This document shows, in pieces, positions 36,784-49,681 of a DNA stretch of 64,000 nucleotides. Positions within the stretch are counted from its first letter, which is position 1, and the number at the start of each line of letters is the position of its first letter. The position numbers were made by a program, and so were the translations under genes. Source of the stretch: Trichomonas vaginalis G3 (lineage: Eukaryota > Parabasalia > Trichomonadida > Trichomonadidae); the NCBI RefSeq assembly GCF_026262505.1, contig NC_067204.1, forward strand, positions 15,354,165 to 15,418,164, given 5' to 3'. Below the pieces are notes generated by a model. The model was not told the origin of the DNA, did not search any database, and was given only the letters and a program-made list of their open reading frames with translations.

Positions 36784-37953
36784 ATAAAATGTAAAAAAAA
36801 AACAGCTAACATAAAAATTTTATACGTTATTGTAAAGGTAGTCTCACGAGAAAACTGACGGTAAAAATTCGATGAAACCAGGTGCATTGTATAGTACACA
36901 TATGTGGTAAATAAATGTCGATTAGCTTTGTAAAAAATATCCCACAGTTTTTGAGATCTTGAAAACGGCCATTCAAAAAGTCGAAAATTTTTCCGAGATG
37001 TTAATGGGCAAGACAGTTTTTCGACAAATAAATCGTAAACATGGGAATTAAAATAAGGCGTTATATTACATATATGGTAAAGGATATGGATGTGAAGAGC
37101 GTTAGTAGAATGGAAAGACTTTGAAATTTTAAAAAATTCATCTGGACTAAAAAATTAATTGATTATAAAAAACATATTATATATCAATTGCTATATAGAA
37201 CTATCATAACAGATTTTGGAAAAGCTGCAAATCCCCAAGCTGGAGAATTCATTAAATACTAATTATTCAGCTTTTTATCGGAAAGGAAGGTAGTGTAGTG
37301 GTTAGGAACACTATGCTCTTTTTGAATCTAAAAGGCAACTGTTCAAATCAATACATCTTTGTTTTTTTTCTTATTCTGCCATTATTGTTTTTCCTTGTTA
37401 TGATTCAAATTAAAAATATTTTAGTCAAGGTATTTTGGACATCATTTTTTCACATTGTCTCAATGCAAATGTTTGAAAATTTTGTAGGCAATATGACAAC
37501 TCTTTCAACATTTGTTCTCTTTTATTAACTCAAACAGATTTAGGATCTAATTTCATGCCTTCGAAGACATTTAAACCATCTTCAACATAATTTATTGACA
37601 AATTGATAACAATTACTCATGAATGTCGTAGATTTAATATCCTGTCACTCAGCAACAAATTCGGGTTCAATAACAAAGCTCAGTAAAAAACTTTACAGAA
37701 ATTCTCCAATTTATTTTAGTGTCTTTTTGCGTCATTACGGCTGCATTTTCTTCTGCATCTGAACGCTGTGTTTGGAAGAAGACGAAATACAGAAACTTTC
37801 AACACAAGTCATCAGATTTTCTTGTCTTCATGTTAAAATGCTTCATCTCGCTAGGTATACGTCATTTATTGGATGGATTGTTAGCTTTGTGTCCAAATAG
37901 CAAAAAAAAAGTATTAATTTAAATTTCGCATTTTGCATAAGTATACGCTTTAA
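36784..37953. other. Intergenic, AT-rich
   Basis: No gene supported over 1.2 kb. Positions 36815-36850 share about 30 bp (AGGTAGTCTCACG) in reverse with 53845-53875, so a dispersed repeat is present. A tRNA-like stretch lies at 37284-37360. Confidence 0.45.
37284..37360 (+). tRNA. tRNA-like relic (probable pseudogene)
   Basis: TAGTGTAGTGGTTAGG matches an A box and gives a good D arm (GTGT/ACAC). TGTTCAAATCA matches a B box at normal distance. Anticodon and T stems do not pair well, so this is at best a decayed tRNA or tRNA-derived repeat. Confidence 0.3.
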
Positions 37954-38540
37954 TTTATATCAAAACAGATTTAGATAGCTTAAAACAATATAGTTTACTC
38001 ATAAATACATCTTGATAATTCACTTCTTCAATTTTCATAATCTTATATCCTGACCTATATCCTCTTATAAACCATATTTCTACTGAGATCTTCTTAAAGC
38101 ATCTTTTTATCCCTATCTACGCCTCGAAACCCTATTTTTCCAGCGGAATATGAATCTTCGGGTCTCGCTGATTCGATTTCTGCAGTCAGATCGTAAAAAT
38201 ACCCACTACATAGCCTGATAATCTCAATTTAAGTTCCTTAATTTTTTTGAAAAAAAAATTAAAACTCCCTTATCAAACATCATGCTCATTTTTACGAATT
38301 TCATTTTTCCTTTAAGTTTAAAATATACGCTTTTTAGCATGTTTATAATACATTTTCAATTTACATTTACATTTTTATTTTTGAATTGTTTATTTATATT
38401 TCCGTTTGAACAATAATATTTATTGAAAATTGTGAGAGAAACGGATATAATAAAAAACACCATACAACAAAATTCACTTTTTTTCATACTTACGCGGATC
38501 ACTCCTTTTCGGCCCAATATGCCGGAAATGATAAAACTCT
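37954..38540 (+). repeat. Foldback outer arm, left (non-array part)
   Basis: About 590 bp whose reverse complement is 49038-49625 with almost no differences, e.g. CGGCCCAATATGCCGGAAAT at the inner side. The chance frame at 38423-38605 is mirrored at 48975-49157. Confidence 0.85.
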
Positions 38541-41500
38541 CAGATCTAGTTGCTAAGATCCAAACTCTCGACTCTCAAATCTACTTCCTCAGATCTTGTT
38601 GCTAAGATCTAAACTCTCGACTCTCAAATCTACTTCCTCAGATCTTGTTGCTAAGATCTACTTCTTCAGATCTTGAAGATCTACTTCCTCAGATCTTGTT
38701 GCTAAGATCTACTTCCTCAGATCTTTTTGATAAGATCTACTTCCTCAGATCTTGTTGCTAAGATCTACTTCCTCAGATCTTGTTGCTAAGATCTACTTCT
38801 TCAGATCATGTTGCTAAGATCTACTTCCTCAGATCTTGTTGCTAAGATCCAAACTCTCGACTCTCAAATCTACTTCCTCAGATCTTGTTGCTAAGATCTA
38901 CTTCCTCAGATCTTGTTGCTAAGATCTACTTCCTCAGATCTTGTTGCTAAGATCTACTTCCTCAGATCTTGTTGCTAAGATCTACTTCCTCAGATCTTGT
39001 TGCTAAGATCTACTTCCTCAGATCTTGTTGCTAATATCTACTTCCTTAGATCTTTTTGATAAGATCTACTTCCTCAGATCTTGTTGCTAAGATCTACTTC
39101 CTCAGATCTTGTTGCTAAGATCTACTTCCTCAGATCTTGTTGCTAAGATCTACTTCCTCAGATCTTTTGATAAGATCTACTTCCTCAGATCTTGTTGCTA
39201 AGATCTACTTCCTCAGATCTTGTTGCTAAGATCTACTTCCTCAGATCTTGTTGCTAAGATCTACTTCCTCAGATCTTGTTGCTAAGATCTACTTCCTTAG
39301 ATCTTTTTGATAAGATCTACTTCCTCAGATCTTGTTGCTAAGATCTACTTCCTCAGATCTTGTTGCTAAGATCTACTTCCTCAGATCTTTTTGATAAGAT
39401 CTACTTCCTCAGATCTTGTTGCTAAGATCTACTTCCTCAGATCTTGTTGCTAAGATCTACTTCCTCAGATCTTGTTGCTAAGATCTACTTCCTCAGATCT
39501 TGTTGCTAAGATCTACTTCCTCAGATCTTTTTGATAAGATCTACTTCCTCAGATCTTGTTGCTAAGATCTACTTCCTCAGATCTTGTTGCTAAGATCTAC
39601 TTCCTCAGATCTTGTTGCTAAGATCTACTTCCTCAGATCTTGTTGCTAATATCTACTTCCTCAGATCTTGTTGCTAAGATCTACTTCCTCAGATCTTGTT
39701 GCTCAAACTCTCGACTCTCAAATCTACTTCCTCAGATCTTGTTGCTAAGATCTACTTCCTCAGATCTTGTTGCTAAGATCTACTTCCTCAGATCTTGTTG
39801 CTAAGATCTACTTCCTCAGATCTTGTTGCTAAGATCTACTTCCTCAGATCTTGTTGCTAAGATCTACTTCCTCAGATCTTGTTGCTAAGATCAAACTCTC
39901 GACTCTCAAATCTACTTCCTCAGATCTTGTTGCTAAGATCTACTTCCTCAGATCTTGTTGCTAAGATCTACTTCCTCAGATCTTGTTGCTAAGATCTACT
40001 TCCTCAGATCTTGTTGCTAAGATCTACTTCCTCAGATCTTGTTGCTAAGATCTACTTCCTCAGATCTTGTTGCTAATATCTACTTCCTCAGATCTTGTTG
40101 CTAAGATCTACTTCCTCAGATCTTGTTGCTAAGATCTACTTCCTCAGATCTTGTTGCTAAGATCTACTTCCTCAGATCTTGTTGCTAAGATCTACTTCCT
40201 CAGATCTTGTTGCTAAGATCTACTTCCTCAGATCTTGTTGCTAAGATCTACTTCCTCAGATCTTTTTGATAAGATCTACTTCCTCAGATATTGTTGCTAA
40301 GATCTACTTCCTCAGATCTTGTTGCTAAGATCTACTTCCTCAGATCTTTTTGATAAGATCTACTTCTTCAGATATTGTTGCTAAGATCTACTTCCTCAGA
40401 TATTGTTGCTAAGATCTACTTCCTCAGATCTTGTTGCTAATATCTACTTCCTCAGATCTTGTTGCTAATATCTACTTCCTCAGATCATGTTGCTAAGATC
40501 TACTTCCTCAGATCATGTTGCTAAGATCTACTTCCTCAGATCTTGTTGCTAAGATCTACTTCCTCAGATCTTGTTGCTAAGATCTACTTCTTCAGATCAT
40601 GTTGCTAAGATCTACTTCCTCAGATCTTGTTGCTAAGATCTACTTCTTCAGATCTTGTTGCTAAGATCTACTTCCTCAGATCTTGTTGCTAATATCTACT
40701 TCCTCAGATCTTGTTGCTAATATCTACTTCCTCAGATCTTGTTGCTAAGATCTACTTCCTCAGATCATGTTGCTAAGATCTACTTCCTCAGATCATGTTG
40801 CTAAGATCTACTTCCTCAGATCTTGTTGCTAAGATCTACTTCTTCAGATCATGTTGCTAAGATCTACTTCCTCAGATCTTGTTGCTAAGATCTACTTCTT
40901 CAGATCTTGTTGCTAAGATCTACTTCTTCAGATCATGTTGCTAATATCTACTTCCTCAGATCTTGTTGCTAAGATCTACTTCCTCAGATCTTGTTGCTAA
41001 GATCTACTTCTTCAGATCTTGTTGCTAAGATCTACTTCCTTAGATCTTGTTGCTAAGATCTACTTCCTCAGATCTTGTTGCTAAGATCTACTTCCTCAGA
41101 TATTGTTGCTAAGATCTACTTCCTCAGATCATGTTGCTAATATCTACTTCTTCAGATCATGTTGCTAAGATCTACTTCTTCAGATATTGTTGCTAAGATC
41201 TACTTCCTCAGATCTTGTTGCTAAGATCTACTTCCTCAGATCTTGTTGCTAATATCTACTTCCTCAGATCTTGTTGCTAAGATCTACTTCCTCAGATCTT
41301 GTTGCTAAGATCTACTTCTTCAGATCTTGTTGCTAAGATCTACTTCCTCAGATCTTGTTGCTAACATCTACTTCCTCAGATCTTGTTGCTAAGATCTACT
41401 TCCTCAGATCTTGTTGCTAAGATCTACTTCCTCAGATTGTTGCTAAGATCTACTTCCTCAGATCATGTTGCTAATAAATCTACTTCTTCAGATCTTGTTG

Positions 41501-41637
41501 CTAAGATCTACTTTCAGATCTTGTTGCTAAGATCTACTTCCTCAGATCTTGTTGCTAAGATCTACTTCCTCAGATCTTGTTGCTAAGATCTACTTCCTCA
41601 GATCTTGTTGCTAAGATCTAAACTCTCGACTCTCAAA
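38541..41637 (+). repeat. 28-bp tandem array, left arm
   Basis: About 110 copies of a 28-bp unit with core AGATCTTGTTGCTAAGATCT followed by ACTTCCTC. Each core is itself a hairpin (AGATCTT/AAGATCT, loop GTTGCT or TTTGAT). Longer units carry the insert CAAACTCTCGACTCTCAAAT. Confidence 0.95.
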
Positions 41638-42109
41638 CAATTTTATTAGATACTCTTTTTCCCAATTTTTTTCAAAATCTCTTTTTACATATCAAAAATT
41701 GTATTTTTCAATTTCATTTTTATTTTTTCCATATTTTTTTTGGAACTTGGATATGCGTCCAAAGTAGTTATGTCATTAGAAGAATATTAGATATCTGAAG
41801 AGAAAATGATAACTTAGAGAGTTTTAAAGATTTTATTTTCGAATACAAATATAGACCTCAGAGGAATACATTCTAAATAAATTTGTATCTGAGGGTGAAT
41901 AAATAAGAACAAAATTTAAAGGGTTAGCATAAATAATGTAGAAATTAAGATTGGAATTTAAATTTAATACAAAATTAAAGGGAATGAATTTGCGATTAGT
42001 AGGGTATGGCAAAGGGATTGGGAAACATTGGTTACACATGAAAATTATCAGATGTAAGAATTTGGTGCAGATATTTTAAAAATGAGATCTGAGTGCTTAA
42101 ACATTAAAA
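41638..42109. other. Unique centre of the foldback
   Basis: About 470 bp of AT-rich DNA unrelated to the arms. No gene supported; a 68-residue minus-strand frame (41833-42039) is rich in N, F and P and has no recognisable domain. Confidence 0.6.
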
Positions 42110-45100
42110 GTAGATCTTAGCAACAAGATCTGAGGAAGTAGATTTGAGAGTCGAGAGTTTAGATCTTAGCAACAAGATCTGAGGAAGTAGATCTTAGCAA
42201 CAAGATCTGAGGAAGTAGATCTTAGCAACAAGATCTGAGGAAGTAGATCTTAGCAACAAGATCTGAGGAAGTAGATCTTAGCAACAAGATCTGAGAAGTA
42301 GATTGAGAGTCGAGAGTTTAGATCTTAGTAACAAGATCTGAGGAAGTAGATCTTAGCAACAAGATCTGAGGAAGTAGATTTGAGAGTAGAGAGTTTAGAT
42401 CTTAGCAACAAGATCTGAGGAAGTAGATTTGAGAGTCGAGAGTTTGGATCTTAGCAACAAGATCTGAGGAAGTAGATCTTAGCAACAAGGTCTGAGGAAG
42501 TAGATCTTATCAAAAAGATCTGAGGAAGTAGATATTAGCAACAAGATCTGAGGAAGTAGATCTTAGCAACAAGATCTGAGGAAGTAGATATTAGCAACAA
42601 GATCTGAGGAAGTAGATCTTAGCAACAAGATCTGAGGAAGTAGATCTTAGCAACAAGATCTGAGGAAGTAGATCTTAGCAACAAGATCTGAGGAAGTAGA
42701 TCTTAGCAACAAGATCTGAGGAAGTAGATCTTAGCAACAATATCTGAGGAAGTAGATGTTAGCAACAAGATCTGAGGAAGTAGATCTTATCAAAAAGATC
42801 TGAGGAAGTAGATCTTAGCAACAAGATCTGAGGAAGTAGATCTTAGCAACAAGATCTGAGGAAGTAGATGTTAGCAACAAGATCTGAGGAAGTAGATGTT
42901 AGCAACAAGGTCTGAGGAAGTAGATGTTAGCAACAAGATCTGAGGAAGTAGATTTGAGAGTCGAGAGTTTGGATCTTAGCAACAAGATCTGAGGAAGTAG
43001 ATCTTAGCAACAATATCTGAGGAAGTAGATGTTAGCAACAAGGTCTGAGGAAGTAGATCTTATCAAAAAGATCTGAGGAAGTAGATCTTAGCAACAAGAT
43101 CTGAGGAAGTAGATCTTAGCAACAAGATCTGAGGAAGTAGATCTTAGCAACAAGATCTGAGGAAGTAGATCTTAGCAACAAGATCTGAGGAAGTAGATGT
43201 TAGCAACAAGTCTGAGGAAGTAGATGTTAGCAACAAGATCTGAGGAAGTAGATGTTAGCAACAAGATCTGAGGAAGTAGATGTTAGCAACAAGATCTGAG
43301 GAAGTAGATGTTAGCAACAAGATCTGAGGAAGTAGATGTTAGCAACAAGATCTGAGGAAGTAGATGTTAGCAACAAGATCTGAGGAAGTAGATCTTAGCA
43401 ACAAGATCTGAGGAAGTAGATCTTAGCAACAAGATCTGAGGAAGTAGATCTTAGCAACAAGATCTGAGGAAGTAGATCTTAGCAACAAGATCTGAGGAAG
43501 TAGATCTTAGCAACAAGATCTGAGGAAGTAGATCTTAGCAACAAGATCTGAGGAAGTAGATTTGAGAGTCGAGAGTAGATCTTAGCAACAAGATCTGAGG
43601 AAGTAGATATTAGCAACAAGATCTGAGGAAGTAGATCTTAGCAACAAGATCTGAGGAAGTAGATCTTAGCAACAAGATCTGAGGAAGTAGATCTTAGCAA
43701 CAAGATCTGAGAAGTAGATCTTAGCAACAAGATCTGAGGAAGTAGATCTTAGCAACAAGATCTGAGGAAGTAGATTAGCAACAAGATCTGAGGAAGTAGA
43801 TCTTAGCAACAAGATCTGAGGAAGTAGATCTTAGCAACAAGATCTGAGGAAGTAGATCTTAGCAACAAGATCTGAGGAAGTAGATCTTAGCAACAAGATC
43901 TGAGGAAGTAGATCTTAGCAACAAGATCTGAGGAAGTAGATTTGAGAGTCGAGAGTTTAGATCTTAGTAACAAGATCTGAGGAAGTAGATCTTAGCAACA
44001 AGATCTGAGGAAGTAGATTTGAGAGTGAGAGTAGATCTTAGCAACAAGATCTGAGGAAGTAGATTTGAGATCTGAGGAGTGATCTTAGCAACAAGATCTG
44101 AGGAAGTAGATCTTAGCAACAAGGTCTGAGGAAGTAGATCTTATCAAAAAGATCTGAGGAAGTAGATCTTAGCAACAAGATCTGAGGAAGTAGATCTTAG
44201 CAACAAGATCTGAGGAAGTAGATTTGAGAGTCGAGAGTTTAGATCTTAGCAACAAGATCTGAGGAAGTAGATCTTAGCAACAAGATCTGAGGAAGTAGAT
44301 TTAGAGTGAGAGAGTAGATCTTAGCAACAAGATCTGAGGAAGTAGATTTAGAGTCGAAGTAGATCTTAGCAACAAGATCTGAGGAAGTAGATTTAGCAAC
44401 AAGATCTGAGGAAGTAGATCTTAGCAACAAGATCTGAGGAAGTAGATCTTAGCAACAAGATCTGAGGAAGTAGATCTTAGCAACAAGATCTGAGGAAGTA
44501 GATCTTAGCAACAAGATCTGAGGAAGTAGATCTTAGCAACAAGATCTGAGGAAGTAGATCTTAGCAACAAGATCTGAGGAAGTAGATCTTAGCAACAAGA
44601 TCTGAGGAAGTAGATCTTAGCAACAAGATCTGAGGAAGTAGATCTTAGCAACAAGATCTGAGGAAGTAGATCTTAGCAACAAGATCTGAGGAAGTAGATC
44701 TTAGCAACAAGATCTGAGGAAGTAGATCTTAGCAACAAAATCTGAGGAAGTAGATCTTAGCAACAAGATCTGAGGAAGTAGATCTTAGCAACAAGATCTG
44801 AGGAAGTAGATTTAGCAACAAGATCTGAGGAAGTAGATCTTAGCAACAAGATCTGAGGAAGTAGATCTTAGCAACAAGATCTGAGGAAGTAGATCTTAGC
44901 AACAAGATCTGAGGAAGTAGATCTTAGCAACAAGATCTGAGGAAGTAGATCTTAGCAACAAGATCTGAGGAAGTAGATCTTAGCAACAAGATCTGAGGAA
45001 GTAGATCTTAGCAACAAGATCTGAGGAAGTAGATCTTAGCAACAAGATCTGAGGAAGTAGATCTTAGCAACAAATCTGAGGAAGTAGATCTTAGCAACAA

Positions 45101-48100
45101 GATCTGAGGAAGTAGATCTTAGCAACAAGATCTGAGGAAGTAGATCTTAGCAACAAGATCTGAGGAAGTAGATCTTAGCAACAAGATCTGAGGAAGTAGA
45201 TCTTAGCAACAAGATCTGAGGAAGTAGATCTTAGCAACAAGATCTGAGGAAGTAGATCTTAGCAACAAGATCTGAGGAAGTAGATCTTAGCAACAAGATC
45301 TGAGGAAGTAGATCTTAGCAACAAGATCTGAGGAAGTAGATCTTAGCAACAAGATCTGAGGAAGTAGATCTTAGCAACAAGATCTGAGGAAGTAGATCTT
45401 AGCAACAAGATCTGAGGAAGTAGATCTTAGCAACAAGATCTGAGGAAGTAGATCTTAGCAACAAGATCTGAGGAAGTAGATCTTAGCAACAAGATCTGAG
45501 GAAGTAGATCTTAGCAACAAGATCTGAGGAAGTAGATCTTAGCAACAAGATCTGAGGAAGTAGATCTTAGCAACAAGATCTGAGGAAGTAGATCTTAGCA
45601 ACAAGATCTGAGGAAGTAGATCTTAGCAACAAGATCTGAGGAAGTAGATCTTAGCAACAAGATCTGAGAAGTAGATCTTAGCAACAAGATCTGAGGAAGT
45701 AGATCTTAGCAACAAGATCTGAGGAAGTAGATCTTAGCAACAAGATCTGAGGAAGTAGATCTTAGCAACAAGATCTGAGGAAGTAGATTAGCAACAAGAT
45801 CTGAGGAAGTAGATCTTAGCAACAAGATCTGAAGAAGTAGATCTTAGCAACAAGATCTGAGGAAGTAGATCTTAGCAACAAGATCTGAGGAAGTAGATCT
45901 TAGCAACAAGATCTGGAAGTAGATCTTAGCAAAAGATCTGAGGAAGTAGATCTTAGCAACAAGATCTGAGGAAGTAGATCTTAGCAACAAGATCTGAGGA
46001 AGTAGATCTTAGCAACAAGATCTGAGGAAGTAGATCTTAGCAAAAGATCTGAAGTAGATCTTAGCAACAAGATCTGAAGAAGTAGATCTTAGCAACAAGA
46101 TCTGAGGAAGTAGATCTTAGCAACAAGATCTGAGGAAGTAGATCTTAGCAAAAGATCTGAGGAAGTAGATCTTAGCAACAAGATCTGAGGAAGTAGATCT
46201 TAGCAACAAGATCTGAGGAAGTAGATCTTAGCAACAAGATCTGAAGAAGTAGATCTTAGCAACAAGATCTGAGAAGTAGATCTTAGCAACAAGATCTGAG
46301 GAAGTAGATCTTAGCAACAAGATCTGAGGAAGTAGATCTTAGCAACAAGATCTGAGGAAGTAGATCTTAGCAACAAGATCTGAGGAAGTAGATCTTAGCA
46401 ACAAGATCTGAGGAAGTAGATCTTAGCAACAAGATCTGAGGAAGTAGATCTTAGCAACAAGATCTGAGGAAGTAGATCTTAGCAACAAGATCTGAGGAAG
46501 TAGATCTTAGCAACAAGATCTGAGGAAGTAGATCTTAGCAACAAGATCTGAGGAAGTAGATCTTAGCAACAAGATCTGAGGAAGTAGATCTTAGCAACAA
46601 GATCTGAGGAAGTAGATCTTAGCAACAAGATCTGAGGAAGTAGATCTTAGCAACAGATCTGAGGAAGTAGATCTTAGCAACAAGATCTGAGAAGTAGATC
46701 TTAGCAACAAGATCTGAGGAAGTAGATCTTAGCAACAAGATCTGAGGAAGTAGATCTTAGCAACAAGATCTGAGAAGTAGATCTTAGCAACAAGATCTGA
46801 GGAAGTAGATCTTAGCAACAGATCTGAGGAAGTAGATCTTAGCAACAAGATCTGAGGAAGTAGATCTTAGCAACAAGATCTGAGGAAGTAGATCTTAGCA
46901 ACAAGATCTGAGGAAGTAGATCTTAGCAACAGATCTGAGAAGTAGATCTTAGCAACAAGATCTGAGGAAGTAGATCTTAGAGTCGAAGTAGATCTTAGCA
47001 ACAAGATCTGAGGAAGTAGATCTTAGCAACAAGATCTGAGGAAGTAGATCTTAGCAACAAGATCTGAGAAGTAGATCTTAGCAACAAGATCTGAGGAAGT
47101 AGATCTTAGCAACAAATCTGAGGAAGTAGATCTTAGCAACAAGATCTGAGGAAGTAGATCTTAGCAACAGATCTGAAGAAGTAGATCTTAGCAACAAGAT
47201 CTGAGGAAGTAGATCTTAGCAACAGATCTGAGAAGTAGATCTTAGCAACAAGATCTGAGGAAGTAGATCTTAGCAACAAGATCTGAGGAAGTAGATCTTA
47301 GCAACAAGATCTGAGGAAGTAGATCTTAGCAACAGATCTGAGAAGTAGATCTTAGCAACAAGATCTGAGGAAGTAGATTTAGAGATCTGAGAAGTAGATC
47401 TTAGCAACAAGATCTGAGGAAGTAGATCTTAGCAACAAGATCTGAGGAAGTAGATCTTAGCAACAAGATCTGAGGAAGTAGATCTTAGCAACAAGATCTG
47501 AAGAAGTAGATCTTAGCAACAAGATCTGAGGAAGTAGATCTTAGCAACAAGATCTGAGGAAGTAGATCTTAGCAACAAGATCTGAGGAAGTAGATCTTAG
47601 CAACATGATCTGAGAAGTAGATCTTAGCAACAAGATCTGAGGAAGTAGATCTTAGCAACAAGATCTGAGGAAGTAGATCTTAGCAACAAGATCTGAGGAA
47701 GTAGATCTTAGCAACAGATCTGAAGAAGTAGATCTTAGCAACAAGATCTGAGGAAGTAGATTTAGAGATCTGAGGAGTAGATCTTAGCAACAAGATCTGA
47801 GGAAGTAGATATTAGCAACAAGATCTGAGAAGTAGATCTTAGCAACAAGATCTGAGGAAGTAGATCTTAGCAACAAGATCTGAGGAAGTAAGATCTTAGC
47901 AACAAGATCTGAGGAAGTAGATCTTTAGCAACAAGATCTGAGGAAGTAGATATTAGCAACAATATCTGAGGAAGTAGATCTTAGCAACATGATCTGAAGA
48001 AGTAGATCTTAGCAACATGATCTGAAGAAGTAGATCTTAGCAACAAGATCTGAGGAAGTAGATCTTAGCAACAAGGTCTGAGGAAGTAGATCTTAGCAAC

Positions 48101-49037
48101 AAGATCTGAGGAAGTAGATCTTAGCAACATGATCTGAAGAAGTAGATCTTAGCAACATGATCTGAGGAAGTAGATTTGAGAGTCGAGAGTTTAGATCTTA
48201 GCAACAAGATCTGAGGAAGTAGATATTAGCAACAAGATCTGAGGAAGTAGATATTAGCAACAAGATCTGAGGAAGTAGATCTTATCAAAAAGATCTGAGG
48301 AAGTAGATCTTAGCAACAAGATCTGAGGAAGTAGATCTTAGCAACAAGATCTGAGGAAGTAGATCTTAGCAACAAGATCTGAGGAAGTAGATCTTAGCAA
48401 CAAGATCTGAGGAAGTAGATATTAGCAACAAGATCTGAGGAAGTAGATCTTAGCAACATGATCTGAAGAAGTAGATCTTAGCAACAAGATCTGAGGAAGT
48501 AGATTTGAGAGTCGAGAGTTTAGATCTTAGCAACAAGATCTGAGGAAGTAGATTTGAGAGTCGAGAGTTTAGATCTTAGCAACAAGATCTGAGGAAGTAG
48601 ATATTAGCAACAAGATCTGAGGAAGTAGATCTTAGCAACAAGATCTGAGGAAGTAGATCTTAGCAACAAGATCAGAGGAAGTAGATCTTAGCAACAAGAT
48701 CTGAGGAAGTAGATCTTAGCAACAAGATCTGAGGAAGTAGATTTGAGAGTCGAGAGTTTAGATCTTAGCAACAAGATCTGAGGAAGTAGATCTTAGCAAC
48801 AAGATCTGAGGAAGTAGATCTTAGCAACAAGATCTGAGGAAGTAGATCTTAGCAACAAGATCTGAGGAAGTAGATCTTAGCAACAAGATCTGAGGAAGTA
48901 GATTTGAGAGTCGAGAGTTTAGATCTTAGCAACAAGATCTGAGGAAGTAGATTTGAGAGTCGAGAGTTTAGATCTTAGCAACAAGATCTGAGGAAGTAGA
49001 TTTGAGAGTCGAGAGTTTGGATCTTAGCAACTAGATC
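42110..49037 (-). repeat. 28-bp tandem array, right arm (inverted)
   Basis: About 245 copies of the same unit in reverse orientation (AGATCTTAGCAACAAGATCT then GAGGAAGT). Variants cluster: GATGTTAG units around 42880-43380, very uniform units around 44400-45650, shortened units around 45650-47400, and CTCGACTCTC-type units near both ends. Confidence 0.95.
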
Positions 49038-49625
49038 TGAGAGTTTTATCATTTCCGGCATATTGGGCCGAAAAGGAGTGATCCGCGTAAGTATGAAAAA
49101 AAGTGAATTTTGTTGTATGGTGTTTTTTATTATATCCGTTTCTCTCACAATTTTCAATAAATATTATTGTTCAAACGGAAATATAAATAAACAATTCAAA
49201 AATAAAAATGTAAATGTAAATTGAAAATGTATTATAAACATGCTAAAAAGCGTATATTTTAAACTTAAAGGAAAAATGAAATTCGTAAAAATGAGCATGA
49301 TGTTTGATAAGGGAGTTTTAATTTTTTTTTCAAAAAAATTAAGGAACTTAAATTGAGATTATCAGGCTATGTAGTGGTATTTTTACGATCTGACTGCAGA
49401 AATCGAATCAGCGAGACCCGAAGATTCATATTCCGCTGGAAAAATAGGGTTTCGAGGCGTAGATAGGGATAAAAAGATGCTTTAAGAAGATCTCAGTAGA
49501 AATATGGTTTATAAGAGGATATAGGTCAGGATATAAGATTATGAAAATTGAAGAAGTGAATTATCAAGATGTATTTATGAGTAAACTATATTGTTTTAAG
49601 CTATCTAAATCTGTTTTGATATAAA
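49038..49625 (-). repeat. Foldback outer arm, right (non-array part)
   Basis: Reverse complement of the left outer arm, ending GATATAAA at 49625. The neighbouring transposase gene starts 56 bp further on. Confidence 0.85.
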
Positions 49626-49661
49626 ACGAAAAAGAAATGCTTTAAGTGTTCGGCCACTTAA

Positions 49662-49669
49662 TCATTTTC
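49662..49669 (+). promoter_or_regulatory. Candidate trichomonad initiator (TCATTTTC)
   Basis: Fits the known T. vaginalis initiator TCA(C/T)(T/A), with its A 18 bases before the ATG at 49682, the usual leader length. It lies outside the foldback, so the gene's promoter may be intact. Confidence 0.4.
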
Positions 49670-49681
49670 CCACAAATCATT

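Larger units (their letters stand above)
37954..49625. mobile_element. Giant foldback-like element, 11.7 kb
   Basis: Outer inverted repeats (37954-about 38620 and about 48955-49625), nearly identical, enclose arrays of a 28-bp unit. The arrays run forward in the left arm (to about 41637) and inverted in the right arm (from about 42110), around a 470-bp unique centre. The whole could fold into one hairpin with unequal arms (about 3.1 and 6.9 kb of array). No transposase is encoded. A similar word, (A)(C/T)GCTTTAA, lies at both borders (37945-37953 and 49637-49645), a candidate 7-9-bp duplication if the right end includes 13 extra bases. Foldback elements with tandem subrepeats in long inverted ends and 9-bp duplications are known and related to MULEs; class assignment is inference. 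Confidence 0.75.

Noticed and set aside
37719-37922. Possible hAT transposase C-terminal relic (SSASER-like word)
   Set aside because: Only a few residues resemble the hAT dimerisation motif, there is no ATG-led gene and no flanking support.
41383-44430. Open frames inside the 28-bp arrays (also 38423-38605 and 48975-49157)
   Set aside because: They are translations of tandem or inverted repeats with no start context and no domain.
38541-49037. CRISPR-like repeat array
   Set aside because: The 28-bp units are directly adjacent with no unique spacers, the array inverts in the middle, and the setting is eukaryotic.
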